A DNA stretch of 64,000 bases, taken from positions 1 to 64,000 of the forward strand of contig QWIH01000002.1 in NCBI GenBank assembly GCA_021405315.1, given 5' to 3'. The stretch comes from Leptolyngbya sp. PLA1. Its GTDB lineage: Bacteria > Planctomycetota > Phycisphaerae > Phycisphaerales > UBA1924. The translations under genes were made by a program, and so were the position numbers. This document shows positions 8,949 to 17,932 of the stretch, piece by piece. The notes beneath the pieces were generated by a model. The model had not been told where the DNA came from, did no database searches, and worked only from the letters and a program-made list of their open reading frames with translations. Every line of letters starts with the position of its first letter. The stretch's first letter is position 1.

Positions 8949-10265
8949 GTGCCCATGCCGACGGACCCCAAGGCCCAACCAGACTGGAAGCAACTGCACC
9001 TGTGGCAGATTCAGCCCCTTCGGGACGTGCTGCTCCTCGCCGCCGTCGTCGGCATCATCTTCCTGGGATACAAGCTCAGCGTGGTCACCGTCCCGCTGCT
9101 GCTGGCGATGACGCTGGCGTACCTCTTCGAACCGCTGGTGGCGACGCTGACCCGGAGCGGGCGCGTCGGTCGCCCCTTGGTCGCGGTGGGGCTGATACTC
9201 GTCACCGGGCTCGTCATCGTGGTGCCCGTGACGCTCGGCATCGGCTTCGGCGCGGTCCAGGGCGTGAAGTTTGCCGGGCGGGTGACACAGAATGTCGAGG
9301 CGTTGTCGTACGCCGTGCAGCACCCCGGTGACGAGGCAGCCAGAGAGCGGCTGGCGGGCGCGGGCCGCTCATGGACGGAGATCTACGAGTATGTCTCCGA
9401 GCACCAGGCCCGCGCCAAGGCCTGGGAAGCCTGGCGCGCCACGCCCGTGCCCGAGGGGCAGGAGCCGGCCCCCGCGCCGCCCGAGCCCTCAGACGCGTAT
9501 CGCCTCGTGCAGTGGGGCATCGGATGGATCGAGGAGAACGCCGCGGCGATCGGCAAGGGCGCCCTCAGCGTCGGCGGCGGGGCCCTCGGCGCGACATTCA
9601 ACTTCGTCACCTCCGTCGGCGGATTCCTCTTCGGTGCGTTCATCACCGCCTTCTTCTTTTTCTTCTGCTGCACGGGATGGGGCCGCGTCCTGCGGTTCTG
9701 GGAGGGCCTGATCCCCGAGCAGCGCCGGGGGAAGGCCATCGTGCTGCTCTCGCAGATGGACCGTGTGATCGCGGGCTTTGTACGGGGCCGGCTCACGATC
9801 TGCGGCGTGATGATCGTGGTGTACACCGTGGGCTTCTGGCTCATCGGCGTTCCGATCCCGCTTGTCATCGGGCCCCTGGTGGGCGTGCTCACCATCGTCC
9901 CGTACGCGGCGGGCGCCGTCGGCATTCCCCTCGCGGTGCTGCTCCTGTGGCTCGAGCCGCACTCGGGCTTCCGCGAGGAGTGGTGGTGGACACTGGGCTC
10001 CCCGCTGCTGGTCACGGGGGTCGTGCAGTTCCTCGATGACTACATCCTGACGCCGCGCATTCAGGGGCAGGCGACGAAGATGGACACGCCCACGATTCTG
10101 TTCGCGTCCATCGCGGGCGGGTCGCTCGCGGGGTTCTACGGCATCCTGCTCGCGATTCCCGCCGCCGCCTGCATCAAGATCCTGCTCAGGGAAGTCTTCT
10201 GGCCCCGGTTCCGCGCGTGGAGCCAGGGCCGCGCCAAGGATTTCCTGCCCATCGGCAAGGACTAG
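8949..10265 (+). CDS. AI-2E family permease
   Basis: A 438-aa inner-membrane protein of the AI-2E (TqsA/YdiK/PerM) family. There is a hydrophobic helix pair in the first 75 residues, a third helix, a soluble domain of about 120 residues, then a cluster of five helices from residue 205 on. Family features seen are the F-F-F-F-F-C run, the R-G-R-L-T-I-C segment, L-I-G-P-L-V-G-V-L-T-I-V-P-Y and the D-D-Y-I-L-T-P-R-I-Q-G near residue 362. Members export small molecules or act as Na+/H+ antiporters; the substrate is open. GTG at 8949 is preferred because GCGAGG sits 7 nt upstream; an ATG two codons later is the alternative. Confidence 0.88.
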   Translation: MPMPTDPKAQPDWKQLHLWQIQPLRDVLLLAAVVGIIFLGYKLSVVTVPLLLAMTLAYLFEPLVATLTRSGRVGRPLVAVGLILVTGLVIVVPVTLGIGFGAVQGVKFAGRVTQNVEALSYAVQHPGDEAARERLAGAGRSWTEIYEYVSEHQARAKAWEAWRATPVPEGQEPAPAPPEPSDAYRLVQWGIGWIEENAAAIGKGALSVGGGALGATFNFVTSVGGFLFGAFITAFFFFFCCTGWGRVLRFWEGLIPEQRRGKAIVLLSQMDRVIAGFVRGRLTICGVMIVVYTVGFWLIGVPIPLVIGPLVGVLTIVPYAAGAVGIPLAVLLLWLEPHSGFREEWWWTLGSPLLVTGVVQFLDDYILTPRIQGQATKMDTPTILFASIAGGSLAGFYGILLAIPAAACIKILLREVFWPRFRAWSQGRAKDFLPIGKD

Positions 10266-10302
10266 GCCGGAGCCCCGTTGGGCCGGCACGGGAGATCGCC
10301 CC

Positions 10303-11607
10303 ATGCTCATCCTTGTGATCCCCGCGCTCACGCTTGCACTCGCGGAACCGCCCCGCGTCGAGTGGAAGGTCGCGCTGAGGTCGGACAGCGTGGGCTCGGC
10401 CTGCATCGGTCAGATCGACGCCGACGGCGTTCCCGAGATCGCTGTAGGCACCTCGCGTGGAGAGTCTCGGCTTCTCGTGCTCCGGGGCGACACCGGCGCG
10501 GAGGCGTGGTCGTACGAAGCCGCGAAGGGCAGGTTCGACGCCTCATGCCGTCTGACGGACGTGGACGCCGACGGCAGGCCGGAACTGATCGCACCGCTCT
10601 CGAGCGCGGGGCAGGTGCTGGCGTTCGACGCGGCGTCGGGGCAGCGGCTGTGGCGGGCCGCGGCTCCCGCGGGCGAGACCATCGAGGGAGCGCCGTGGGT
10701 CGGCACCCTCGAGGGGCGAACGCACGTCGTCGCGGCGACGACCGCGGGCCGCGTGCTGGTGCTCGACGCCACCGATGGCAAGATCGTGTACGACCTGAAG
10801 GTCGCCACCGGCCCGATCCTGTCGGGGCCGATCGTGGCCGACGTTTCGGGCACCGGCATTCTCGATGTCACCGTCGTCATCTCCGGCGAGGCGCCGGCGG
10901 TTCGCTGCGTCGACAGCAGGGACGGGAGGGAGCGATGGTCCTTCCCGCTCTCGGCCCGTGCGACCCGGGGCCCCGCGCTCGCCGACCTCGATGCCGACGG
11001 CGCTCCGGATCTGGCCATCGCGACCACCGATGGTGTGGTCACGGCGCTGAACGCCCGCTCCGGGCTTCCGCTCTGGCAGCGCACCGTCGGCGAGGCCGGC
11101 CCGGTTTCGCCGACGGTCGTTGCGGACCTCGACGCCGACGGCCGGCCGGAGGTCATCGCGGGCGGCCGTCGCGTGTCCGCGATCGCTCCGGACGGTGCCG
11201 TGCGATGGAGCGTGCCCGCGTCTGACCAGGACCCGCGCGATGCGGCGATCGGCGGTCTCGCCATCGCGGATCTGGATGCCGACGGCGTGCCGGACGTGGC
11301 CTTTGTCACCACCGCCGGGCTCTTCCGCGTGCTGAGCGGGCGCGACGGGGCGGTGGTCAGCCAGCTCGATGTGGGCGCGGAGGTCGCCCAGCGTGCCGAA
11401 GGAACCGCGCACGGCGTGACGATCGCGGACCTCACCGGCGACGGGCGGCTGGATGCGTTTCTCGTCGTGGGAGTCCGCGCGGCTTCGGGCGACGGCGCCA
11501 GCGGCATGGCCGTATGCCTGTCGGGCTTCGCCGGCGCGGGGCGAGGCTGGACAGAGGCGCAGCGCGACGCGGCGAACACGGGCAACGCCGCTGCCTCTCG
11601 GGATTGA
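10303..11607 (+). CDS. Secreted FG-GAP/VCBS repeat protein (beta-propeller)
   Basis: A 434-aa exported protein. A short hydrophobic N-terminus ending in A-L-A-E looks like a cleaved signal peptide. The rest consists of repeated blades, each with an acidic Asp-x-Asp-x-Asp-Gly-x-Pro-(E/D) loop (for example D-A-D-G-V-P-E and D-A-D-G-R-P-E), typical of calcium-binding FG-GAP repeats; V-L-D-A-T-D-G-type strands resemble PQQ-like blades. At least six such acidic loops can be counted. Proteins of this kind are structural or ligand-binding. GGGAG lies 8 nt before the ATG. It converges on ffh, with only 3 nt between the two stop codons. Confidence 0.8.
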   Translation: MLILVIPALTLALAEPPRVEWKVALRSDSVGSACIGQIDADGVPEIAVGTSRGESRLLVLRGDTGAEAWSYEAAKGRFDASCRLTDVDADGRPELIAPLSSAGQVLAFDAASGQRLWRAAAPAGETIEGAPWVGTLEGRTHVVAATTAGRVLVLDATDGKIVYDLKVATGPILSGPIVADVSGTGILDVTVVISGEAPAVRCVDSRDGRERWSFPLSARATRGPALADLDADGAPDLAIATTDGVVTALNARSGLPLWQRTVGEAGPVSPTVVADLDADGRPEVIAGGRRVSAIAPDGAVRWSVPASDQDPRDAAIGGLAIADLDADGVPDVAFVTTAGLFRVLSGRDGAVVSQLDVGAEVAQRAEGTAHGVTIADLTGDGRLDAFLVVGVRAASGDGASGMAVCLSGFAGAGRGWTEAQRDAANTGNAAASRD

Positions 11608-11610
11608 CGC

Positions 11611-13137
11611 CTACTTCCGCTTCTTGAACTTGGCCTTCACGCTCTGCGTGTGCGTGCTGCCCCGGGTCTTGAACTGGGGCAGCCCCTGCAGACCCGGGAT
11701 CATGCTGCTGATGCCCTGGTTCCCGCCCATCTGCTTGACGGCCTTCACGCGGTCGCCGGCGGACATGGTCGCCATGGAGCGCGTCATCCTGCTGACCATG
11801 TCGAACTGCTTGACGAGCTGGCCCACGTCGTCGGGTGTGGCGCCGCTGCCCTTGGCGATGCGTCGGCGTCGCGGGATGTCGATCCTGGAGGGCTTCGCCC
11901 GTTCCTCCCTGGTCATCGAGCAGATCATGGCCTCGACCTTGTCGAGCTGCTTGTCCTCGATGTGCACGTCCTTGAGCATGGAACCAACGCCCGGGAGCAT
12001 TCCCAGGAGCTGCTTGACCGGACCCATCCGCCGCAGCGTCTTGAGCTGCTTGAGGAAGTCGTCCATGGTCATCTCGCCCTTGGCGATCTTCTCGTTGAGT
12101 TTCTCGGCCTCCTCCGCGGAGACCTGCTCCTGAGCCTTCTCCACGAGGCTCAGCACGTCGCCCATGCCGAGGATGCGCCCGGCGATGCGCTGCGGGTGGA
12201 ACTCCTCGAGCGCGTCGAGCTTCTCGCCCACGCCGATGAACTTGATCGGGGCGCCGGTGACGTGCTTGACGGAGATGGCGGCCCCGCCCCGAGTGTCGCT
12301 GTCGAACTTGGTCAGGATCACGCCGTCGATGCTCAAGCGCTGGTGGAAGGCCTTGGCGGAGTTCACCGCGTCCTGGCCGGTCATCGCGTCTACGACCAGG
12401 AAGACGTGGTGGGGTGGCACGACCTTCTGCACCCGGGACAGCTCGCCCATGAGCTCGTCGTTGATGTGCAGGCGCCCGGCGGTGTCGAGGATGAGCACGT
12501 CGACCTTGGCGGCCTTGGCGGCCTCGAACGCGCGGGAGGCGACCTGCACCGCGACGCCGACGGCCTTGCCGTACTCCGCGCACTTGTCGGGCTCGCCGTA
12601 GAACGCGACCCTGCCCGGACCTCCCATCGCGGCGACCTGGTCGGCGAGCGTGTGAAGCTGCTCCACCGCCGCGGGGCGCTGCAGGTCGCAGGCGGCGAGC
12701 ATGACGCTCTTGCCCTTCTTCCTCAGGTACGCGGCGAGCTTGCCGCAGGTGGTGGTCTTGCCGGACCCCTGCAGGCCGCACATCATGACGACGGTGGGCC
12801 CGCCGGAGACATCCATGATGGCCGGGGGCATGGGGGCGATGGGTGCCTGGGCCTCGCCCGGCTGCGGGGGCTGGCCCCCGAGCAGCGTGACGAGCCGTTC
12901 GTAGACGATGCCGACCATCTCCTCGCCGGGCTTGAGGCTCTTGGTGACCTCGCGGCCCAGGGCGTCGCGCATCACGCTGTCGCAGAACTCGTTGACCACC
13001 TCCAGGTGCACGTCGGCGTCGAGGAGAGCGGTGCGGACGTCGGTCATGGCGTCGGCGACGTTCTTCTCGGAGATGGTGCCGGAGCCGGAGAGGCGGCGGT
13101 AAAGGCCGTTGAACGAGTCGGTGAGGCGTTGGAACAA
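11611..13137 (-). CDS. ffh: Signal recognition particle protein Ffh (SRP54)
   Basis: The GTPase of the signal recognition particle, 508 aa, which binds 4.5S RNA and signal sequences of nascent membrane proteins. An N-terminal helical domain leads to the GTPase domain with G-L-Q-G-S-G-K-T-T-T-C-G-K (G1), D-T-A-G-R-L (G3) and T-K-F-D-S-D (G4). The C-terminal Met-rich M domain ends in a very basic tail K-A-K-F-K-K-R-K. The start is a TTG at 13137 coding F-Q-R-L-T-D next, preceded 7 nt upstream by GGGAG; no ATG or GTG gives the right N-terminus. Longer upstream reading in this frame is not protein-like. Convergent with the FG-GAP gene. Confidence 0.95.
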   Translation of the reverse strand: MFQRLTDSFNGLYRRLSGSGTISEKNVADAMTDVRTALLDADVHLEVVNEFCDSVMRDALGREVTKSLKPGEEMVGIVYERLVTLLGGQPPQPGEAQAPIAPMPPAIMDVSGGPTVVMMCGLQGSGKTTTCGKLAAYLRKKGKSVMLAACDLQRPAAVEQLHTLADQVAAMGGPGRVAFYGEPDKCAEYGKAVGVAVQVASRAFEAAKAAKVDVLILDTAGRLHINDELMGELSRVQKVVPPHHVFLVVDAMTGQDAVNSAKAFHQRLSIDGVILTKFDSDTRGGAAISVKHVTGAPIKFIGVGEKLDALEEFHPQRIAGRILGMGDVLSLVEKAQEQVSAEEAEKLNEKIAKGEMTMDDFLKQLKTLRRMGPVKQLLGMLPGVGSMLKDVHIEDKQLDKVEAMICSMTREERAKPSRIDIPRRRRIAKGSGATPDDVGQLVKQFDMVSRMTRSMATMSAGDRVKAVKQMGGNQGISSMIPGLQGLPQFKTRGSTHTQSVKAKFKKRK

Positions 13138-13216
13138 AGGAAAACTCCCGCCGCGCCGCAGGGCGCGCGTGCCAAAGAGCGTCGGGGCTGTGACCGCAGC
13201 CGGGCAGATGGTAGAA

Positions 13217-13239
13217 GGCCCGCGCACGGTGCGCGGGCC
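13217..13239 (-). terminator. GC hairpin after the sorted HExxH protein gene
   Basis: A perfect 10-bp stem (13217-13226 with 13230-13239) with a 3-nt loop begins 29 nt past the stop of the minus-strand gene at 13268. Only two T residues follow it, so as an intrinsic terminator it is weak; it could also protect the transcript end. Confidence 0.5.
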
Positions 13240-13267
13240 ATGCGAGTCCTGCACGTGGCGTGGGCGG

Positions 13268-14767
13268 CTAGGAGCGCCGGCGTCGTCTGGCGCAGAGGAC
13301 CGTCGCGAGGGCCGCGAGCGGCACGGCGCCGGGGACCGGGATGATCGTGAACCCGTAGGCGTCGCTCCAGTAGGAGCCGGTGGTGTACTGGTCGGTGTCC
13401 GAGCCGCGGATGACGAATCTCGCGGCACCGATGTGGTTGTTGAGGGTGTCCCACTGGCCGGCGGTGAGCGTGTATGAAGTCACGTCGCCCGGGATCGTGA
13501 TGTCCAGGAGTCTGGTCGAGAAGGTGGCATCAAAGACGATGAGGCCGAACGCGTCGTTGTCCGAGTTGTTTCGGCGGAGCCACTCGAATGTGGGGGCCGG
13601 GTCGGAGTCCATGAGCGCCGCGCCGATGAGATCCCCCACGGGGTGCGGGGACACGCCGTACTCCTCGAAGATCGCGCCGTAGTCGACCCGGAGGGCATCG
13701 GTGGTGCCGGGCCGGGTGATGAGGTGGTTCCACAGCCCGTTGAGCTGGTCGATTCCCGGGATGTCGTTGTTGATCATGCCGTAGAGCGACGTGTGACCGA
13801 GCGTCACGCGGTCGTGGGGCTCGCTCCCGCCCGTGCCGTCGGCGAGGTCCCACAGGATTCGCATCACCGAGGTTTCGTCCCCCTCGCCCGCGTTGACCCC
13901 TGTGGTGCCCGTTCCGGCGTGCGTGTCGAGGTTGACCTCGAACGTGCTCGCCGGCGTGTCCGTATTGAGCGAGGTGTAGACGGTGTCGCCGGTGGTGGGG
14001 CTGGCCGGGTGGGCCGACACAGCCTGGGCCGCGGTCCCGTTGTAGGTGGCCAACGCCTCTCCCCAGGCGAGGCGCACGCCGTTGAGCTTTCCGTCGGGGC
14101 CGGGGGTGATGTTGCTGACGCCGAACGCGTGCGGCCCGCCCGGATTGGCGTCGAGCGAGTCGATGTCCGCAAGATAGTGGGAGTACTCGTGCGTGAGCAC
14201 GTCCCACGCGTAGCGGCGCCACTGGCGGATGTGCAGGCCGGTCGCCGGTTCGTAGTAGGACGCGGTGCCCGCCCCGGTCTCGGGGAACGTCGTGTTCACT
14301 CGTGCGGGGGCTGCGCCACGCATCGCGGACCCGTAGAGCCAGCCGGTCTGCAGCGCGTCGGCCACGGCGAAGGAACGCTCGGCGTTGCCGCCCGAGGTGT
14401 CGATGGTGATAGGGGGGATCGCGCCTCCGCCAAGCGGCGCGCCGCCCGCGCTCACCGAGTAGGGGACCACGCCCCCCACGGTAAACACCCGCGTCGCGTC
14501 ATTCGCCGCCACCGCCCGGACGAAGTAGCCGAACGATCCCGGGGGGGGCAAGACACTCCCCGACCAGGCGCCGGCGTCGTCGGTTCGGAACTCCCCGACC
14601 AGGGTGTCGCCGGCCGGGTTGGCGGCGAAGACCTGCACCGTGATCCGGCGCGCGGGTCGGGCCGTGCCCCCGCCGTCGGTGTATGACACCGAACCCGAAA
14701 GCCCGTCCGCGAACGCCTGCCCAGCAGCGAACGAAAGCACTCCAGCAACGATGACCCGAGTATTCAC
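13268..14767 (-). CDS. Secreted HExxH metallopeptidase-like protein with PEP-CTERM-like sorting tail
   Basis: A 499-aa exported protein. Signal peptide residues 1-20 end in A-F-A. The first 100 residues look like a beta-sandwich. H193-E194-Y-S-H197 is a zinc-peptidase HExxH motif, and E237 in W-G-E-A-L-A may be the third ligand, as in gluzincins. The C-terminus has the sorting pattern: V-P-G-A-V-P, about 15 hydrophobic residues, then five Arg and a Ser. This suggests processing by an exosortase-like or rhombosortase-like enzyme not present in the window. GTG start at 14767 with AGGAGG 8 nt upstream. Peptidase activity is an inference; the family could also be a non-catalytic relative. Confidence 0.75.
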   Translation of the reverse strand: MNTRVIVAGVLSFAAGQAFADGLSGSVSYTDGGGTARPARRITVQVFAANPAGDTLVGEFRTDDAGAWSGSVLPPPGSFGYFVRAVAANDATRVFTVGGVVPYSVSAGGAPLGGGAIPPITIDTSGGNAERSFAVADALQTGWLYGSAMRGAAPARVNTTFPETGAGTASYYEPATGLHIRQWRRYAWDVLTHEYSHYLADIDSLDANPGGPHAFGVSNITPGPDGKLNGVRLAWGEALATYNGTAAQAVSAHPASPTTGDTVYTSLNTDTPASTFEVNLDTHAGTGTTGVNAGEGDETSVMRILWDLADGTGGSEPHDRVTLGHTSLYGMINNDIPGIDQLNGLWNHLITRPGTTDALRVDYGAIFEEYGVSPHPVGDLIGAALMDSDPAPTFEWLRRNNSDNDAFGLIVFDATFSTRLLDITIPGDVTSYTLTAGQWDTLNNHIGAARFVIRGSDTDQYTTGSYWSDAYGFTIIPVPGAVPLAALATVLCARRRRRS

Positions 14768-14919
14768 GATGACGCCCTCCTCTCGAAGGGCGCACCGCGG
14801 CGACGGGCCGATTGCGCCCTCCGCACCCGCGTCGGGGTCTGGCCCAAGGCGGGGCTCAACGTACTTCAACGCAGGCTCGCGGCGGCACTCACGAAAAACC
14901 GGACCGAGCTGGTTCCATT

Positions 14920-17052
14920 ATGCTCAATGGCGCCGATCTGTCCATACCTTTCAAGGTGACGAACGTCACGCTCACAACATCTGTTCGCGATCTGCCCGGG
15001 GTGTCGCCCCGGCTCGCCGAACTCCTCGCGGCCCTGGGACTCTCCAATCTCGGGCGCTTGGTCGCCCACGTCCCTCTGCGCCACGAGGTCCTGGAGGCCG
15101 AGACGACCATCGACAGGCTCGTGCCGGGCCAGATCGTCTCCGCCCGGGGAGAAGTGACCGCGACGCGGCCCGTGGGCGTTGGCAAGCGAGCCCGGTTCGA
15201 GGCCGTGGTCTGTGACCACACGGGACGGCTCGACCTCGTGTGGTTCAACGCTCCGTACATGACCCGAAGGCTCCATCCGGGAATGCGCGTGCGCGTGCAG
15301 GGGACGCTGCGCACGCGGGGCCCGGGCGTGCAGATCGCCAATCCGACGCTGACGATCCTGGACGACGACGAGCCCCCCGCGGCGGAGCGGCGTGTGCGGC
15401 CCGTGTACCCGGCCTCGCTCGATCTCTCCAGCGCGGCATTAGGCCGGACGATCCGCGCGGCGCTGCCGCTCGCGTTGCCACTGATCGAGGACCACCTGCC
15501 GGCGGAGTTCCGGGCGGCGCGGGCGCTGCCCGAACTGCGCCGGGCGTACCAGATGCTGCACGAGCCGGCGCACGAGGCCGAGGCCGGCGAAGCCATCCGA
15601 AGGCTCGCGTACGACGAACTCCTGCTCCTGCAGCTCGGCGTGCATGTCAAGCGGGCGCACCTGCGGCAGGCGCAGCGGGCCCCGGCGCTCCGCTGGAACG
15701 AGCAGGTGGACCGCCACATCCGCGAGCGATTCCCGTTCGCGCTGACGGTCGCCCAGGACCGCGTGGTGAAGGAGATCGCGGGCGACCTCTCGAAGCCCAC
15801 GCCGGCGAACCGCCTGATTCAGGGCGACGTCGGCTCGGGCAAGACCGCGGTGGCGCTCTACGCGATGCTGATGGCGGTGGCCTCGCAGAAGCAGGCGAGC
15901 CTGATGGCGCCGACGGAGATCCTCGCGGAGCAGCACCACGCGTCCATCGCCCGCACGCTCGCGGGCTCGCGCGTGCGGGTGGCGCTGCTCACCGGCGCAA
16001 CCACGGAGGCGGAGCGGGCTGCAACGCTCGCCGCCGCTGCGTCCGGCGGGCTGGACATCCTCATCGGCACGCACGCGCTTCTGACGGACGATGTCCGCTT
16101 CGCGTCGCTCGCGGTCGCGGTCATCGACGAGCAGCACCGCTTCGGTGTCGCCCAGCGAGCCCGCCTTCGTGCGCAGTCGAGCGACGACGCCTCCACGCCC
16201 CACGTGCTCGTGATGACCGCCACACCCATCCCCCGCACGCTCGCCATCACGCTCTTCGGCGACCTGGACATCTCCACGATCGACGCCCTGCCGCCGGGCC
16301 GAAGCCCCGTCGGCACGCGGGCGGTTCCCACGGCCCAACGGGCGGAGGTCTACGACGACGTCGCGTCGCGTCTTGCGCGGGGTGAGCAGGCGTTCATCGT
16401 CGTCCCCGCCATCGGGCCGGGCGAGGCCGGGGCCGATGGCCAGCCCCTCCGGGACGTGCGGACCACGCTCGAAGAGCTCTCCACCCACTGGCTCGCCGGG
16501 CACCGTCTGGCGGCGCTGCACGGCCAGCTCTCGCGCGAGACCCGCGATGCCGTGATGGAGCGCTTCCGCCTGGGCCAGATCCACGCCGTCGTCGCGACCA
16601 CGGTCGTGGAAGTCGGCATCGACGTGCCCAACGCCACGGCGATGGTCGTGGAGCAGGCCGATCGCTTCGGGCTGGCCCAGCTTCACCAGCTCCGCGGGCG
16701 GGTGGGCCGGGGGAGCAAGCCCGGCGTCTGCTACCTGATCTCCGATCCGCGCACCCCCGACGGGCAGGAGCGACTCCGGGCGATCGAATCCACGACCGAC
16801 GGCTTTGCGCTCGCCGAGAAGGACCTGGAGATCCGGGGCCCGGGCGAGATGTTCGGAACGCGCCAGTCCGGGCTGCCCCCGTTCCGCGTCGCGGATCTGG
16901 TGCGTGACCGTGAGCTCCTCAACATGGCCCGCCGCGACGCCGCCGCGTGGATCGCTCGGTCGCCCCTGCTTGCGGCGCCCGAGGAGGCCCTGCTGCGGCG
17001 GCGCCTCTTGAAGACCTATGGCGATGCGCTTGGCCTGGTCGATGTGGGCTAG
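14920..17052 (+). CDS. recG: ATP-dependent DNA helicase RecG
   Basis: A 710-aa helicase that remodels stalled replication forks and Holliday junctions. The N-terminal wedge/OB domain (about residues 20-150) carries the G-V-G-K-R-A-R-F segment. The helicase core has Walker A G-D-V-G-S-G-K-T near residue 306, the D-E-Q-H-R-F-G-V box, and motif III T-A-T-P-I-P-R-T. Motif VI is seen in Q-L-R-G-R-V-G-R-G, and the RecG-typical tail region contains F-G-T-R-Q-S-G-L-P. The ATG at 14920 gives a normal N-terminus; the frame is open 36 codons further up but without protein-like sequence. Divergent from the HExxH gene, 152 nt apart. Confidence 0.95.
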   Translation: MLNGADLSIPFKVTNVTLTTSVRDLPGVSPRLAELLAALGLSNLGRLVAHVPLRHEVLEAETTIDRLVPGQIVSARGEVTATRPVGVGKRARFEAVVCDHTGRLDLVWFNAPYMTRRLHPGMRVRVQGTLRTRGPGVQIANPTLTILDDDEPPAAERRVRPVYPASLDLSSAALGRTIRAALPLALPLIEDHLPAEFRAARALPELRRAYQMLHEPAHEAEAGEAIRRLAYDELLLLQLGVHVKRAHLRQAQRAPALRWNEQVDRHIRERFPFALTVAQDRVVKEIAGDLSKPTPANRLIQGDVGSGKTAVALYAMLMAVASQKQASLMAPTEILAEQHHASIARTLAGSRVRVALLTGATTEAERAATLAAAASGGLDILIGTHALLTDDVRFASLAVAVIDEQHRFGVAQRARLRAQSSDDASTPHVLVMTATPIPRTLAITLFGDLDISTIDALPPGRSPVGTRAVPTAQRAEVYDDVASRLARGEQAFIVVPAIGPGEAGADGQPLRDVRTTLEELSTHWLAGHRLAALHGQLSRETRDAVMERFRLGQIHAVVATTVVEVGIDVPNATAMVVEQADRFGLAQLHQLRGRVGRGSKPGVCYLISDPRTPDGQERLRAIESTTDGFALAEKDLEIRGPGEMFGTRQSGLPPFRVADLVRDRELLNMARRDAAAWIARSPLLAAPEEALLRRRLLKTYGDALGLVDVG

Positions 17053-17068
17053 GAGGATCTCGCCGTCC

Positions 17069-17107
17069 AAAAAGTCCGACCCCGGCAATGGAACGCACTT
17101 GCCGGGG
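17069..17107 (-). terminator. Intrinsic terminator of the sorted-protein gene at 17153 (possibly bidirectional)
   Basis: A 9-bp stem (17080-17088 with 17099-17107) with a 10-nt loop. On the minus strand a run of five T follows after 6 nt (17073-17069). It lies between the convergent recG and sorted-protein genes and may serve both. Confidence 0.7.
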
Positions 17108-17152
17108 CCGGGGAAGGTGGGCGAGATGTCGGGCAACGATCGTCGGGCAGGA

Positions 17153-17872
17153 TCAGCGGCGGCGCCGACCCATGAATCCGAGGCTCAGGCCCGCGAGCGA
17201 GATCAGGCCGGGGGCGGGCACGAAATGGGCCGTTCCGGAGAAGGACCCTTCCGAGGCCCACTCCTCGACGGGGTAGGGCGCGGTGGCGCCGAGGCCGACG
17301 CCCGGGCCGCCGGCGGTCTGGAGGAAGGAGAGCGTGAACGCCGCGTCGTCGAGGCCGACGGACTGACCGGTGAAGAGCCCGTAGGCGGGGATGTCGGCGC
17401 CATGCCAGGTGTAGACGACCTGGCCGGTGATGTCGCCGGCCTGCACGCCCGCGGTGGAGCCCCAGGTTCCGGCGGAGCCGTCGGCGCTGAAGATCCCGCC
17501 GACGAACTGGGCGGTGAGCACCGGCGCCCCGAGGGCGTCATAGAAGCCGAATGACGCCGCGGGGCCCTGCGATCCCGCGAGCGTGTAGGTGTGGAGGAAC
17601 TGGCCGCCGCCGACGGGGATGCTGGCAACGTGCGTCAGCATGGCGTCGAACTGGAACTCAAGGTCGAAGGACAGCGCGGGCAGGGGCCCGTTGTCGTCAT
17701 CGATGAGCAGGGTCACCGGGTCGGAGCGGTCCTGGGCGTCACGCAGCACCTGGCCGAAGCCGGCGAACGTGAAGCTCGTGTGGTCCACGTCGGACGCGAA
17801 GCTGAACGTCGTGGCGTTGGCCGAACCCGCGGCCAACAGCAACCCGACGGCACTGAGCATTGCGATCTTCAT
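17153..17872 (-). CDS. PEP-CTERM-like sorted secreted protein (tandem paralogue A)
   Basis: A 239-aa secreted protein of unknown function. A signal peptide ends in S-A-N-A after about 20 residues, the mature part begins T-T-F-S-F-A-S-D, and the C-terminal tail is V-P-A-P-G-L, a hydrophobic helix and then four Arg. The body is a beta-rich domain with D-D-D-N-G-P-L-P-A-L-(S/T)-F and A-W/E-A-S-E-G-S-(F/Y)-S-G-T-A-H-F segments that are nearly identical in the upstream gene at 17933. The ATG at 17872 has GGGAG 8 nt upstream; a further-upstream Met in frame lacks a signal peptide. Only 60 nt separate the two paralogues, so they are probably one transcript. Confidence 0.85.
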   Translation of the reverse strand: MKIAMLSAVGLLLAAGSANATTFSFASDVDHTSFTFAGFGQVLRDAQDRSDPVTLLIDDDNGPLPALSFDLEFQFDAMLTHVASIPVGGGQFLHTYTLAGSQGPAASFGFYDALGAPVLTAQFVGGIFSADGSAGTWGSTAGVQAGDITGQVVYTWHGADIPAYGLFTGQSVGLDDAAFTLSFLQTAGGPGVGLGATAPYPVEEWASEGSFSGTAHFVPAPGLISLAGLSLGFMGRRRR

Positions 17873-17932
17873 CTCACGATCTCCCTTCACTCGGAGCAGA
17901 CGTACGCTCCGGTTCTCACTGGTTCAACGACT

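Noticed and set aside
15439-17136. A 565-codon open frame opposite recG
   Set aside because: Antisense to intact RecG motifs, with no homology-like motif of its own.
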